NCBI RefSeq assembly: GCF_001665605.1
Contig: NZ_LZSV01000033.1
Coordinates: forward strand, 54,285-118,284
DNA: 64,000 nucleotides
Source of the DNA: Mycobacterium sp. 852014-50255_SCH5639931
Lineage (GTDB): Bacteria > Actinomycetota > Actinomycetes > Mycobacteriales > Mycobacteriaceae
Reading direction: 5' to 3'
The translations under genes and the position numbers were made by a program. The notes below the pieces were generated by a model. The model worked only from the letters and a program-made list of their open reading frames with translations, had not been told where the DNA came from and did no database searches. Below are positions 28,774 through 36,555 of this stretch, piece after piece; positions within the stretch are counted from its first letter, which is position 1, and each line of letters begins with the position of its first letter.

Positions 28774-29871
28774 GTGGCCAGGACACGCGACGCCGACGCT
28801 TGCCCGGGTGCGCTGCAGGCGCACCGGGCGGCCGACGGTGCCCTGGCGCGGATCCGGCTGCCCGGCGGCATGCTGACAGCCGGTCAGCTGGCGGCGCTGG
28901 CACACGTGGCGAGCACATATGGCTTGTCGACGCTGGAGCTCACCGCGCGCGGCAACGTGCAGGTGCGCGGCATCACCGACGTGGCGGCGGCCGCCGAGGC
29001 GATCGCCCACGCCGGGTTGTTGCCCTCGGAGACCCACGAGCGGGTGCGCAATATCGTCGCGTCGCCGCTGTCTGGCCGCGCCGGCGGGAATCTCGACGTG
29101 CGGCCGTGGGTGGCCGAGCTGGACGCGGCCATCTGCGCCGAGCCGGGCCTCGCCGGGCTGGGCGGCCGATTCTGGTTCAGCTTCGATGACGGGCGCGCCG
29201 ACGTATCGGGCCTGTGCGCCGATGTCGGCGTGCACGCGTTCCCCGACGGCTGCGCGCTGCTGCTTACCGGACGCGACACGGGTGTCCGGCTCGCGGCCAG
29301 CGAGGTGGTCGAGACGCTGGTCGTCATCGCGAACCGCTTTGCAACCACGCGCGGAACCGCTTGGCGCATCAAGGAATTGGACGATATCGAAAGCCTGCTG
29401 CCCGGAGTCGAGCTCGGTGCCGCCCCATTTCCCGCGGTCACCAGGCCCCCGGTGGGCTGGATCAACCAGGATGACGGCCGGGTGGCGCTCGGCGCCGCGG
29501 TGCCGCTGGGGGTGCTGTCCGCGCGCGTCGCGGAATACCTGGCGGCGATCGAGGCCCCGCTGGTAATCACGCCGTGGCGATCGGTGTTGGTCTGCGATGT
29601 CGACGAGGCCGTCGCCGACGTCGCGCTGCGGGTGTTGGCGCCATTGGGTCTGGTCTTCGACGAGAACTCCCCCTGGCTGAACGTCAGCGCCTGCACCGGC
29701 AGCCCCGGGTGCGCGCATTCGGTCGCCGATGTGCGGGCCGACGCGGCCGCGGCGCTGGGCGGGGATGCGGGAGTGCATCGCCACTTCGTCGGCTGCGACC
29801 GCGGGTGCGGCAGCCCGCTTACCGGTGAGGTGCTGCTGGCGACTGGCGACGGATACCGCCAGCTACGGTAA
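28774..29871 (+). CDS. cobG: Precorrin-3B synthase CobG
   Basis: Protein of 365 residues from a GTG start. CobG is the oxygen-dependent enzyme converting precorrin-3A to precorrin-3B, with sulfite/nitrite-reductase-like domains and an iron-sulfur centre. The ferredoxin-like half-domains contain LTARGNVQVRGI and NIVASPLSGRAGG-type segments. The cluster-ligand cysteines appear near the end as CTGSPGC and CDRGCG. It identifies the aerobic pathway. Followed after 4 bases by cobH. Confidence 0.93.
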   Translation: MARTRDADACPGALQAHRAADGALARIRLPGGMLTAGQLAALAHVASTYGLSTLELTARGNVQVRGITDVAAAAEAIAHAGLLPSETHERVRNIVASPLSGRAGGNLDVRPWVAELDAAICAEPGLAGLGGRFWFSFDDGRADVSGLCADVGVHAFPDGCALLLTGRDTGVRLAASEVVETLVVIANRFATTRGTAWRIKELDDIESLLPGVELGAAPFPAVTRPPVGWINQDDGRVALGAAVPLGVLSARVAEYLAAIEAPLVITPWRSVLVCDVDEAVADVALRVLAPLGLVFDENSPWLNVSACTGSPGCAHSVADVRADAAAALGGDAGVHRHFVGCDRGCGSPLTGEVLLATGDGYRQLR

Positions 29872-29875
29872 TCGG

Positions 29876-30502
29876 GTGCTCGACTACATCCGCGACGCAG
29901 CTGAGATCTATCGCCAGTCGTTCGCGGCCATTCGGGCCGAAGCCGACCTGACCCGCTTCCCGGACGACATCGCGCGGGTGGTGGTCCGGTTGATCCACAC
30001 CTGCGGGCAGGTCGATGTCGCTGAGCATGTCGCCTATACGGACGACGTCGTCACGCGCGTCGGCGCCGCCCTGCGCGGCGGCGCCCCGGTGCTGTGCGAT
30101 TCGTCGATGGTGGCGGCCGGGATCACCGGTGCGCGGCTGCCGGCCGGCAACGAGGTGGTGTCGCTGGTGGCCGATCCGCGCGCCGCCCCGCGGGCGGCGC
30201 GCCGGCACACCACTCGATCGGCGGCCGGGGTGGAGTTGTGGGCCGACCGGCTGCCCGGCGCGGTGCTCGCGATCGGCAACGCCCCGACCGCGCTGTTCCG
30301 GCTGCTCGAGCTGATCGACGAAGGGGTTCCCCCGCCGGCCGGGGTGCTGGGCGGTCCGGTCGGATTCGTCGGGTCGGCCCAGTCCAAGCAGGAGCTCATC
30401 GACTGTCCGCGCGGGATGTCCTATCTGGTGGTGCGGGGCCGCCGCGGCGGCAGCGCCATGGCCGCCGCGGCGGTCAACGCGATCGCGAGCGACCGCGAAT
30501 GA
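29876..30502 (+). CDS. cobH: Precorrin-8X methylmutase CobH
   Basis: Protein of 208 residues from the GTG at 29876. CobH moves the C11 methyl group to C12, giving hydrogenobyrinic acid. The catalytic His is in VRLIHTCGQ, and the PxGFVGSAQSKQEL and GSAMAAAAVNA segments are conserved in the family. The start is set by the spacing after cobG; the end overlaps cobIJ by 4 bases. Confidence 0.95.
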   Translation: MLDYIRDAAEIYRQSFAAIRAEADLTRFPDDIARVVVRLIHTCGQVDVAEHVAYTDDVVTRVGAALRGGAPVLCDSSMVAAGITGARLPAGNEVVSLVADPRAAPRAARRHTTRSAAGVELWADRLPGAVLAIGNAPTALFRLLELIDEGVPPPAGVLGGPVGFVGSAQSKQELIDCPRGMSYLVVRGRRGGSAMAAAAVNAIASDRE

Positions 30503-31980
30503 CCGCCCGGGGAACGCTATGGGGAGTCGGGCTGGGTCCCGGCGACCCGGAACTGGTGACCGTCAAGGCGGCCCGGGTGATCGGCGAGGCCGATGTCGTG
30601 GCCTACCACAGCGCCCGGCACGGCCGCAGCATCGCGCGCGGCATCGCCGAACCGTACCTGCGGCCCGGCCAGATCGAGGAGCACCTGGTCTACCCGGTGA
30701 CCACCGAGGTGACCGACCACCCCGGCGGCTACGCGGGGGCGCTGGAGGACTTCTACGTCGAATCCGCCGCCCGCATCGCCGCGCACCTCGACGCGGGCCG
30801 CAATGTGGCGTTACTTGCCGAGGGCGACCCACTCTTTTACAGCTCGTACATGCATTTGCACACCCGGCTGACGCAGCGGTTCGACGCCGTCATCGTGCCG
30901 GGAGTGACGTCGGTGAGCGCCGCCTCGGCGGCCATCGCGACGCCGTTGGTGGCCGGTGACGAGGTGCTCTCCGTGTTGCCGGGCACCCTGCCGGTCGCCG
31001 AGCTGACCCGGCGCCTGGCCGATGCCGACGCCGCCGTGGTGCTGAAGCTGGGCCGTTCGTATCATGCTGTACGGGAAGCACTTTCGGCTTCCGGACAGCT
31101 TGACGACGCCTATTACGTCGAGCGCGCCAGCACCGCCGGGCAGCGCATCCTGCCCGCCGCCGACGTGGACGAGGCCGGCGTGCCGTACTTCTCGCTGGCC
31201 ATGCTGCCGGGCGGGCGCCGCGGACGACAGTCGTCCCACGCCGGCACCGTCGCGGTGGTGGGTCTGGGGCCCGGCGACAGCGACTGGATGACGCCACAGA
31301 GCCGGCGCGAGCTGGCCACCGCCACCGACCTGATCGGCTACGGCGGCTACCTGGACCGCGTCCCGATGCGCGACGGCCAACGGCGGCACCCCAGCGACAA
31401 CACCGACGAACCCGCGCGCGCGCGGCTGGCGTGCACGTTGGCCGAGCAAGGGCGAGCCGTGGCGGTGGTGTCGTCCGGCGATCCCGGAGTCTTCGCGATG
31501 GCCACCGCCGTGCTGGAAGAGGCCAAAGAGTGGCCGGGAGTGCGGGTCCGGGTCATTCCGGCGATGACGGCCGCACAGGCCGTCGCCAGCCGCGTCGGCG
31601 CTCCGCTAGGCCACGACTACGCGGTGATCTCACTGTCCGACCGGCTCAAGCCGTGGGAAATCATCTCGCAGCGCCTGGCCGCCGCGGCCGCCGCCGATCT
31701 CGTGCTGGCCATCTACAACCCGGCGTCCAAGACGCGAACCTGGCAGGTCGGCGCGATGCGCGACCTGCTGCTGGAACATCGCGAGCCCGGGACGCCGGTA
31801 GTGATCGGCCGCAGTGTTTCTGGGCCCGACGAGGACGTCCGCGTGGTGCGGCTGGCCGATCTCGACCCCGGCGAGGTGGACATGCGCTGCCTGCTGATCG
31901 TCGGTTCCTCGCAAACCCAGTGGCACGCGGGCGATTCCGGCGACCGGGTGTTCACACCGCGGCGCTACCCGGTCGGTTAA
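30499..31980 (+). CDS. cobIJ: Fused CobI-CobJ: precorrin-2 C20- and precorrin-3B C17-methyltransferase
   Basis: Protein of 493 residues with two SAM-dependent tetrapyrrole methylase domains. The first (residues about 1-240) starts LWGVGLGPGDPELVT and contains LLAEGDPLFYSSY, as in CobI. The second (about 250-493) starts VAVVGLGPGDSDWMTP and contains VVSSGDPGVFAMA and IYNPASKTR, as in CobJ. The same fusion is known in M. tuberculosis Rv2066. The end overlaps the convergent PPE gene by 4 bases: TTAA at 31977-31980 holds both stop codons. Confidence 0.95.
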   Translation: MTARGTLWGVGLGPGDPELVTVKAARVIGEADVVAYHSARHGRSIARGIAEPYLRPGQIEEHLVYPVTTEVTDHPGGYAGALEDFYVESAARIAAHLDAGRNVALLAEGDPLFYSSYMHLHTRLTQRFDAVIVPGVTSVSAASAAIATPLVAGDEVLSVLPGTLPVAELTRRLADADAAVVLKLGRSYHAVREALSASGQLDDAYYVERASTAGQRILPAADVDEAGVPYFSLAMLPGGRRGRQSSHAGTVAVVGLGPGDSDWMTPQSRRELATATDLIGYGGYLDRVPMRDGQRRHPSDNTDEPARARLACTLAEQGRAVAVVSSGDPGVFAMATAVLEEAKEWPGVRVRVIPAMTAAQAVASRVGAPLGHDYAVISLSDRLKPWEIISQRLAAAAAADLVLAIYNPASKTRTWQVGAMRDLLLEHREPGTPVVIGRSVSGPDEDVRVVRLADLDPGEVDMRCLLIVGSSQTQWHAGDSGDRVFTPRRYPVG

Positions 31981-33560
31981 TCGTCGCTGCCCCAGCTGCT
32001 GGGCATCATCGGTACGGTGGGGCCATCGCTCAACCCGTCGCGGGTCAGCGTCGCCAACCCGGCGGGCAGGTTGACACCGGATTTCGGTGCGGCCCCGGCG
32101 AATCCGAGCGGTCCCGCACCCTGACCCGAGTCGCGGACGGTGTCCGCGTCTTCCCCGTCCACGCCCGGGTCCTCGTCGAGGTCCATGAATTCGTAGCGGT
32201 ACGCGCGGTCCGTGGCCGTCCCGGCGCGCCGCCGACGGGCCCGGGCCTTCTTCTTGGCCGCCGTCGCCGCCGCGGCCGCGGCGGGCGCGTCGACGTCGTC
32301 GAGCGCCGGCTCCTCGGACTTGCGGCGTGCCCGCCCGCTCGCGCTGCCGCGCGCCGCCAGCCCCGACAGTCCGACCGCGTACAGGGCGTCGGACATACCC
32401 GCGCCAATACCGTCCGTGGCCGTGGGACTGAAACCGGCGCCCGGCCCGCCGCCGACCGGTCCGGCGCCGGCCGGCGAGGCCACCGTCGATGCGGGCGCGC
32501 TGGACATCGTCGGGGCGTTGCTCACGCTTGCCGGCGCGGTGCTGATGGCCGGACTCGGCGCGGACACCATCGGCGCCGGTGCCGGCGCGGCCGCGGGCAG
32601 CGGCGGGGCGACCGAGAGCGGGGCCGCGATGCTGACCGCGGTGACCGCCGCCGCCGCTCCACCTGCCGCGGCGGCGCCCAGGACGGAAACGACCATTGGG
32701 GCCAGCACCACGGCCATCTGGATCGCGGCCTGCATGAAGGGCCAGAAGATCATCAGCGTGTGGAAAATCGCCCAGCCGAGCGCGCTGGAGAGGGCCGGTG
32801 AGAGGCCCAATTGGCCGAAGAAGGACGCGAGGCCGTTGACGAACGGCACCGGCGGGAACGGCCAGCCACCGGGATTGAGGTCTTTGGACACCGGCCATGC
32901 GAAATTCTTGGTGTACTGCTGCAGCCATGCCGTGAGCTGGTCCTGCCAAGACGGATAGGTCTGGGTCGCCTGCTGCTGGGTGTCGGCCGCCTGCAGGGTC
33001 GCGACGCTCGCCTCCCCGCCCGGGGTGACGATCGCCGGCGCCGGCGCGGTGGCGGGAACCGCCGCGAGGGCGGATTCACTGACGGCTTGGTAGGTGGTCA
33101 TGCTCGTGGCGGCTTGCACCCACATGCGCGCATAGTCGGCTTCGTTCACGGCGATGGGGATGGTGTTGATGCCGAAGAAATTCGTCGCCATTAACGCCGC
33201 GTGGGTCGCATGGTTAGCGGTGAGCTCGGGCATCGTCGGCATGGCGGCCAGGGCCGCGGTGTAAGCGCCGGCCGCCGTCTCGTGCAGCGCGGCCGCGGTC
33301 GCGCTCTTGGCGGAGCTTTCAAGCAGCCAGCCCAGATACGGGGCATGGGCCGCGACGTACTGTTCGGCGCTGGGGCCCTCCCATGCACCGCCCTGCACGG
33401 CGCCCAGTAAGCCGGTGAGTTCGTCTGCCGCGTCGGCGTATTGAGTGCCCATCTCCGACCACGTCGCGGCGGCGGCGAGCAGTGGCCCGGGCCCGGGGCC
33501 GCTGCTGAGCAAGGTCGAGTGCACCTCAGGCGGGAAAGCGATCCAGATCGGGACGGTCAT
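31977..33560 (-). CDS. PPE family protein, PPW subgroup, PPE2-like
   Basis: Protein of 527 residues starting MTVPIWIAFPPEVHS at 33560. The first about 180 residues are a PPE domain with the PPE triplet near residue 10 and a WxG-like turn (GGAWEGPS). A hydrophobic, alanine-rich middle follows (a WAIFHTLMIFWPFMQAAIQ segment and onward), then a proline/alanine linker. The C-terminus carries a basic cluster (KKKARARRRR), a GFAG motif and PMMPSSW, the PPW signature. M. tuberculosis PPE2, which lies beside cobQ-cobU and is reported to have a nuclear localisation signal, has the same layout. PPE proteins are normally ESX substrates paired with a PE protein; no PE gene adjoins. Convergent with cobIJ. 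Confidence 0.9.
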   Translation of the reverse strand: MTVPIWIAFPPEVHSTLLSSGPGPGPLLAAAATWSEMGTQYADAADELTGLLGAVQGGAWEGPSAEQYVAAHAPYLGWLLESSAKSATAAALHETAAGAYTAALAAMPTMPELTANHATHAALMATNFFGINTIPIAVNEADYARMWVQAATSMTTYQAVSESALAAVPATAPAPAIVTPGGEASVATLQAADTQQQATQTYPSWQDQLTAWLQQYTKNFAWPVSKDLNPGGWPFPPVPFVNGLASFFGQLGLSPALSSALGWAIFHTLMIFWPFMQAAIQMAVVLAPMVVSVLGAAAAGGAAAAVTAVSIAAPLSVAPPLPAAAPAPAPMVSAPSPAISTAPASVSNAPTMSSAPASTVASPAGAGPVGGGPGAGFSPTATDGIGAGMSDALYAVGLSGLAARGSASGRARRKSEEPALDDVDAPAAAAAATAAKKKARARRRRAGTATDRAYRYEFMDLDEDPGVDGEDADTVRDSGQGAGPLGFAGAAPKSGVNLPAGLATLTRDGLSDGPTVPMMPSSWGSDD

Positions 33561-33722
33561 CGTCGGTGGCCTTCGGGCACGAACACGAATACCTCTTCGG
33601 TGAATGTCAGGGGTGGGCTGGCGTTGCGTACGTTCAGTGGTCGGTTTGCCGGACGGTTTAGTTCCCGTCGTTTGATTTCCCTGTTCTTTGCGCGCGGACC
33701 GGGCATGCGCAACGATGCAGGG

Positions 33723-35078
33723 ATGCGGTGTGACGCGGCGCGTGAGGCGCTTTCGGCTCGACTGGACGGCGAACGTCCCCAGGTGCTCGCGCAGCAGGTC
33801 GACGCCCATCTCGAATCGTGCCGACGTTGCCGCTCCTGGCTCATCGGCGCCGCGGCCCAGACTCGCCGGCTGGCCACGGTCGAGCCGGGCGACGGGCCCG
33901 ACCTGGTCGCGAAGATCATGGCGAGCATCGGCGAGGAGTCCTCGGGGCACCAGCGCCGGATGCGCTGGCTGCGCTCGCACTACCGCCGGTGGGGCCTGAT
34001 CGCTGTCGGTGTGTTCCAGGTGGCGATCGCCGCCGCCCAGATCAGCGGCATCGATTTCGGGATGGTGTCGAGCCACATGCACGGCGCGATGTCCGGTGAG
34101 CACCTGATGCACGAGTCCACCGCTTGGTTGCTGGCCCTGGGCCTTGCGATGGTCGCCGCCGGTGTCTGGCCCGTCACCGCGATTGGGGTGGCGGCGATTA
34201 CGGGCGTTTATTCGGTCGCACTGTTGGGATACGTGATCGTCGACGCAATCGCGGGCGACGTCACGGCAACGCGGATCGCCAGCCACATGCCCTTGCTGTT
34301 AGGCCTCGCGTTCGCGCTGCTGGTGGCGCGGGAACGGGTCCGATCAGACCGAGCCGGCGCGTCCGACGTGGCGGACGACGCCGCCTGGTCGGCGGACTCC
34401 CCGGTTGCCCGGCGACGCGGTCACCTATGGCCCATCAACCGGGCGGCCCTCGACCCCACCGCAGCCCCTACGACAGGCCGTCGTAGACTCGATCAGCCCG
34501 CGAAACAAAGGTGGTTCGCCATGGTCGCGCCAAGCGATGACGAGGCCGTTACCGAGCTCGCGTTGGCCGCCGCGCGTGGAAATGACCGGGCGCTAGAGAG
34601 TTTCATCAAAGCCACCCAGCAAGACGTGTGGCGGTTTGTCACATATCTGTCCGACGCGGGCAGCGCCGACGACCTCACCCAGGAAACGTTCCTGCGCGCG
34701 ATCGGCGCCATCGAACGGTTCTCCGGGCGCTCGAGCGCCCGGACCTGGCTGCTTTCCATTGCGCGCCGCGTCGTGGCCGACCACATCCGCCACCTGCAGT
34801 CGCGGCCGCGCGCCGCCCTCGGGGCCGACCCGGAACACGTTCTGCGCGGTGACCGCCACGCCCGGGGGTTCGAAGACCTGGTCGAGGTGACGACGATGAT
34901 CGCGAGCCTCACCCCCGAGCAACGGGAAGCCTTGATGCTCACCCAATTGCTCGGGCTCCCCTACGCCGACGCCGCGGCGGTGTGCGGATGCCCGGTGGGC
35001 ACCATCCGGTCCCGCGTCGCGCGCGCCCGTGACGCGCTGCTGGCCGCCGACGCCGAGCGCGACGACCTGACCGGTTAG
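33723..35078 (+). CDS. Zinc-finger membrane anti-sigma protein in one continuous frame with SigC
   Basis: A frame of 451 codons without a stop covers an anti-sigma-like protein and SigC. Residues 1-40 form a zinc-finger anti-sigma domain: Cys3, then His29-x3-Cys33-x2-Cys36. Membrane segments are near residues 91-110, 134-151, 152-174 and 187-203. The loop after the first is rich in His and Met (residues 114-131). A linker of about 60 residues (204-266) leads into SigC at Met267. I read the linker codon by codon and found no stop. Third-position GC stays high to about 34470 and then falls. Either the product is a fusion, or the real anti-sigma stop has been lost and SigC starts internally. An ATG at 33705 is an alternative start. 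Confidence 0.7.
   Translation: MRCDAAREALSARLDGERPQVLAQQVDAHLESCRRCRSWLIGAAAQTRRLATVEPGDGPDLVAKIMASIGEESSGHQRRMRWLRSHYRRWGLIAVGVFQVAIAAAQISGIDFGMVSSHMHGAMSGEHLMHESTAWLLALGLAMVAAGVWPVTAIGVAAITGVYSVALLGYVIVDAIAGDVTATRIASHMPLLLGLAFALLVARERVRSDRAGASDVADDAAWSADSPVARRRGHLWPINRAALDPTAAPTTGRRRLDQPAKQRWFAMVAPSDDEAVTELALAAARGNDRALESFIKATQQDVWRFVTYLSDAGSADDLTQETFLRAIGAIERFSGRSSARTWLLSIARRVVADHIRHLQSRPRAALGADPEHVLRGDRHARGFEDLVEVTTMIASLTPEQREALMLTQLLGLPYADAAAVCGCPVGTIRSRVARARDALLAADAERDDLTG
34468..34486 (+). repeat. Hairpin before the sigC ribosome binding site
   Basis: Perfect inverted repeat CTACGAC / GTCGTAG with a 5-base loop. It lies 20 bases before the AAAGGTGG ribosome binding site of sigC, in the stretch where codon bias drops. 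It could be an attenuator or a binding site for a dimer; no function is shown. Confidence 0.45.
34521..35078 (+). CDS. sigC: ECF sigma factor SigC (internal start)
   Basis: Protein of 185 residues, the length of M. tuberculosis SigC, starting MVAPSDDEAVTELAL. The sigma-2 region contains DVWRFVTYLSDAGSADDLTQ and TWLLSIARRVVADHIRH. The sigma-4 helix-turn-helix is LPYADAAAVCGCPVGTIRSRVARARD. AAAGGTGG at 34507-34514, six bases before the ATG, argues for independent translation. In M. tuberculosis SigC has been linked to copper acquisition. The stop overlaps the convergent cobK stop by 4 bases (35075-35078). Confidence 0.93.
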   Translation: MVAPSDDEAVTELALAAARGNDRALESFIKATQQDVWRFVTYLSDAGSADDLTQETFLRAIGAIERFSGRSSARTWLLSIARRVVADHIRHLQSRPRAALGADPEHVLRGDRHARGFEDLVEVTTMIASLTPEQREALMLTQLLGLPYADAAAVCGCPVGTIRSRVARARDALLAADAERDDLTG

Positions 35079-35800
35079 CCCAGCCCCGTTACCCATTCGG
35101 CGGCCTGTTCGACGCTGTCCACCGCCGCCACCCCGACCGGTAGCGGCGGGCGCGCCACCATCACCACCGGAATGCCCAGTGCCGCAGCGGAATCCAGCTT
35201 CGCCCGCGTCATCTGTCCGCCGCTGTTCTTGGTGACCAGGGCGTCGATGCCGTGTTCCCGCAACAGCGCGAGCTCGCCGTCGTAGCGATACGGGCCGCGG
35301 GAGAGCAACAACTGGTGGCGGCGCGGCAGCGACGCGGGGTCGGGTTCGGTGACCGCGCGGATCAGAAACCATGCATCGCTGCCCGCGAAGGCCCTCGTCC
35401 CCGAGCGTCCGGTGGTGAGAAACACCCGCGAGAAGTCGTGCTTTGCGACGGCTTCCGCCGCTATGTTGTCCGATTCGACGACGATCGCATCGCCGGGCTC
35501 CCACGCCGGGCGGGCCAGCACCACATGCGGGATCTGCAGCTCAGCGCAGGCTTGGGCGGCGTGTGCTGTCATGGTGGCCGCGAACGGGTGGGTCGCATCG
35601 ATGACGGCGCCGATGCGTTCGTCGAGCAGCCAGCGCCGTAGCCCGTCGACGCCGCCGAAGCCGCCGATGCGAACCGGGCCGACCGGCAGCGCGGGGTCGG
35701 GGACCCGGCCCGCCAGGGAACTGACGATGTCAATGCGCGAATGTAGGACCTTCGCCAGCGCGCGCCCTTCGGCGGTGCCGCCGAGCAACAGCACGCGCAT
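35075..35800 (-). CDS. cobK: Precorrin-6A reductase CobK
   Basis: Protein of 241 residues. CobK reduces precorrin-6A to precorrin-6B with NADPH. It opens VLLLGGTAEGRALAKVL, contains DATHPFAATMTAHAAQAC and ends with a TKNSGGQMTRAKLDSA segment, all typical. The start shares a base with the cobM stop, so translation is coupled. Last gene of the cobL-cobM-cobK unit. Confidence 0.94.
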   Translation of the reverse strand: MRVLLLGGTAEGRALAKVLHSRIDIVSSLAGRVPDPALPVGPVRIGGFGGVDGLRRWLLDERIGAVIDATHPFAATMTAHAAQACAELQIPHVVLARPAWEPGDAIVVESDNIAAEAVAKHDFSRVFLTTGRSGTRAFAGSDAWFLIRAVTEPDPASLPRRHQLLLSRGPYRYDGELALLREHGIDALVTKNSGGQMTRAKLDSAAALGIPVVMVARPPLPVGVAAVDSVEQAAEWVTGLG

Positions 35801-36555
35801 CAGTGCCCGCTCCCCCGCGCCCGCCCGGACGAATACAGGTAGCTGTCGGTGAATCCGCCGGCGGCCAGCACGTCGCCGACGATGATCACGGCGGTCTTGG
35901 TGATGTTGTCCTGGTGCATCTGCTCTGCGATGTCGGCAAGCGTGCCGCGCAGCACGACTTGTTGCGGCCAGCTGGCGAAAGCCACGACGGCAGCGGGTGT
36001 TTCGGGTCGGTAGCCGCCTTCGAGGAGTTGCGGGACGATGGCGTCGATCTGGGCTGCGGCCAGATGCAGGACCAGCGTGGCGCCGGACTGGGCGAGCGCG
36101 GTCAGGTCTTCACCGGGCGGCATGGCGGTCGACAGAGTGGCGACCCGGCTCAGGGTTACGGTCTGCGCAACGCCGGGAACGGTGAGCTCGCGCTTGAGCG
36201 CGGCCGCCACCGCGGCGAACGCCGGTACACCGGGCACGATGTCGTAGTCGATGCCCAGCGCGTCGAGCCTGCGGCATTGCTCGGCCAGGGCGCTGTAGAG
36301 CGACGGGTCACCGGAATGCAGCCGCGCCACGTCGTGGCCGGCGGCGTCGGCGTCGGTCAGTTCGGTGATGATCTGCTCCAGCGTGAGCGGGCCGGTGTCA
36401 ATGACTTTCGCACCGGGTGGGCACAGGGCCAACAGGTCGTCGGGCATGATCGAACCCGCGTACAGGCACACCGGGCATCGCTCGAGGAGCCGCTGGCCGC
36501 GGACGGTGATCAGGTCGGCGGCGCCCGGACCCGCACCGATGAAGTACACCGTCAT
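35800..36555 (-). CDS. cobM: Precorrin-4 C11-methyltransferase CobM
   Basis: Protein of 251 residues starting MTVYFIGAGPGAADLITVRG at 36555; a longer in-frame extension to 36750 lies inside cobL and was rejected. SAM-dependent tetrapyrrole methylase with the CLYAGSIMPDDLL, ARLHSGDPSLYSALAEQ and VPGVPAFAAVAAAL segments of CobM. The start overlaps the cobL stop by 4 bases. Confidence 0.95.
   Translation of the reverse strand: MTVYFIGAGPGAADLITVRGQRLLERCPVCLYAGSIMPDDLLALCPPGAKVIDTGPLTLEQIITELTDADAAGHDVARLHSGDPSLYSALAEQCRRLDALGIDYDIVPGVPAFAAVAAALKRELTVPGVAQTVTLSRVATLSTAMPPGEDLTALAQSGATLVLHLAAAQIDAIVPQLLEGGYRPETPAAVVAFASWPQQVVLRGTLADIAEQMHQDNITKTAVIIVGDVLAAGGFTDSYLYSSGRARGSGH

Noticed and set aside
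33561..33722. Possible cobalamin riboswitch upstream of the PPE gene
   Set aside because: A GACCACTG on the minus strand only roughly matches the B12 box, and I found none of the other conserved elements of the riboswitch. The gap is also short for one.
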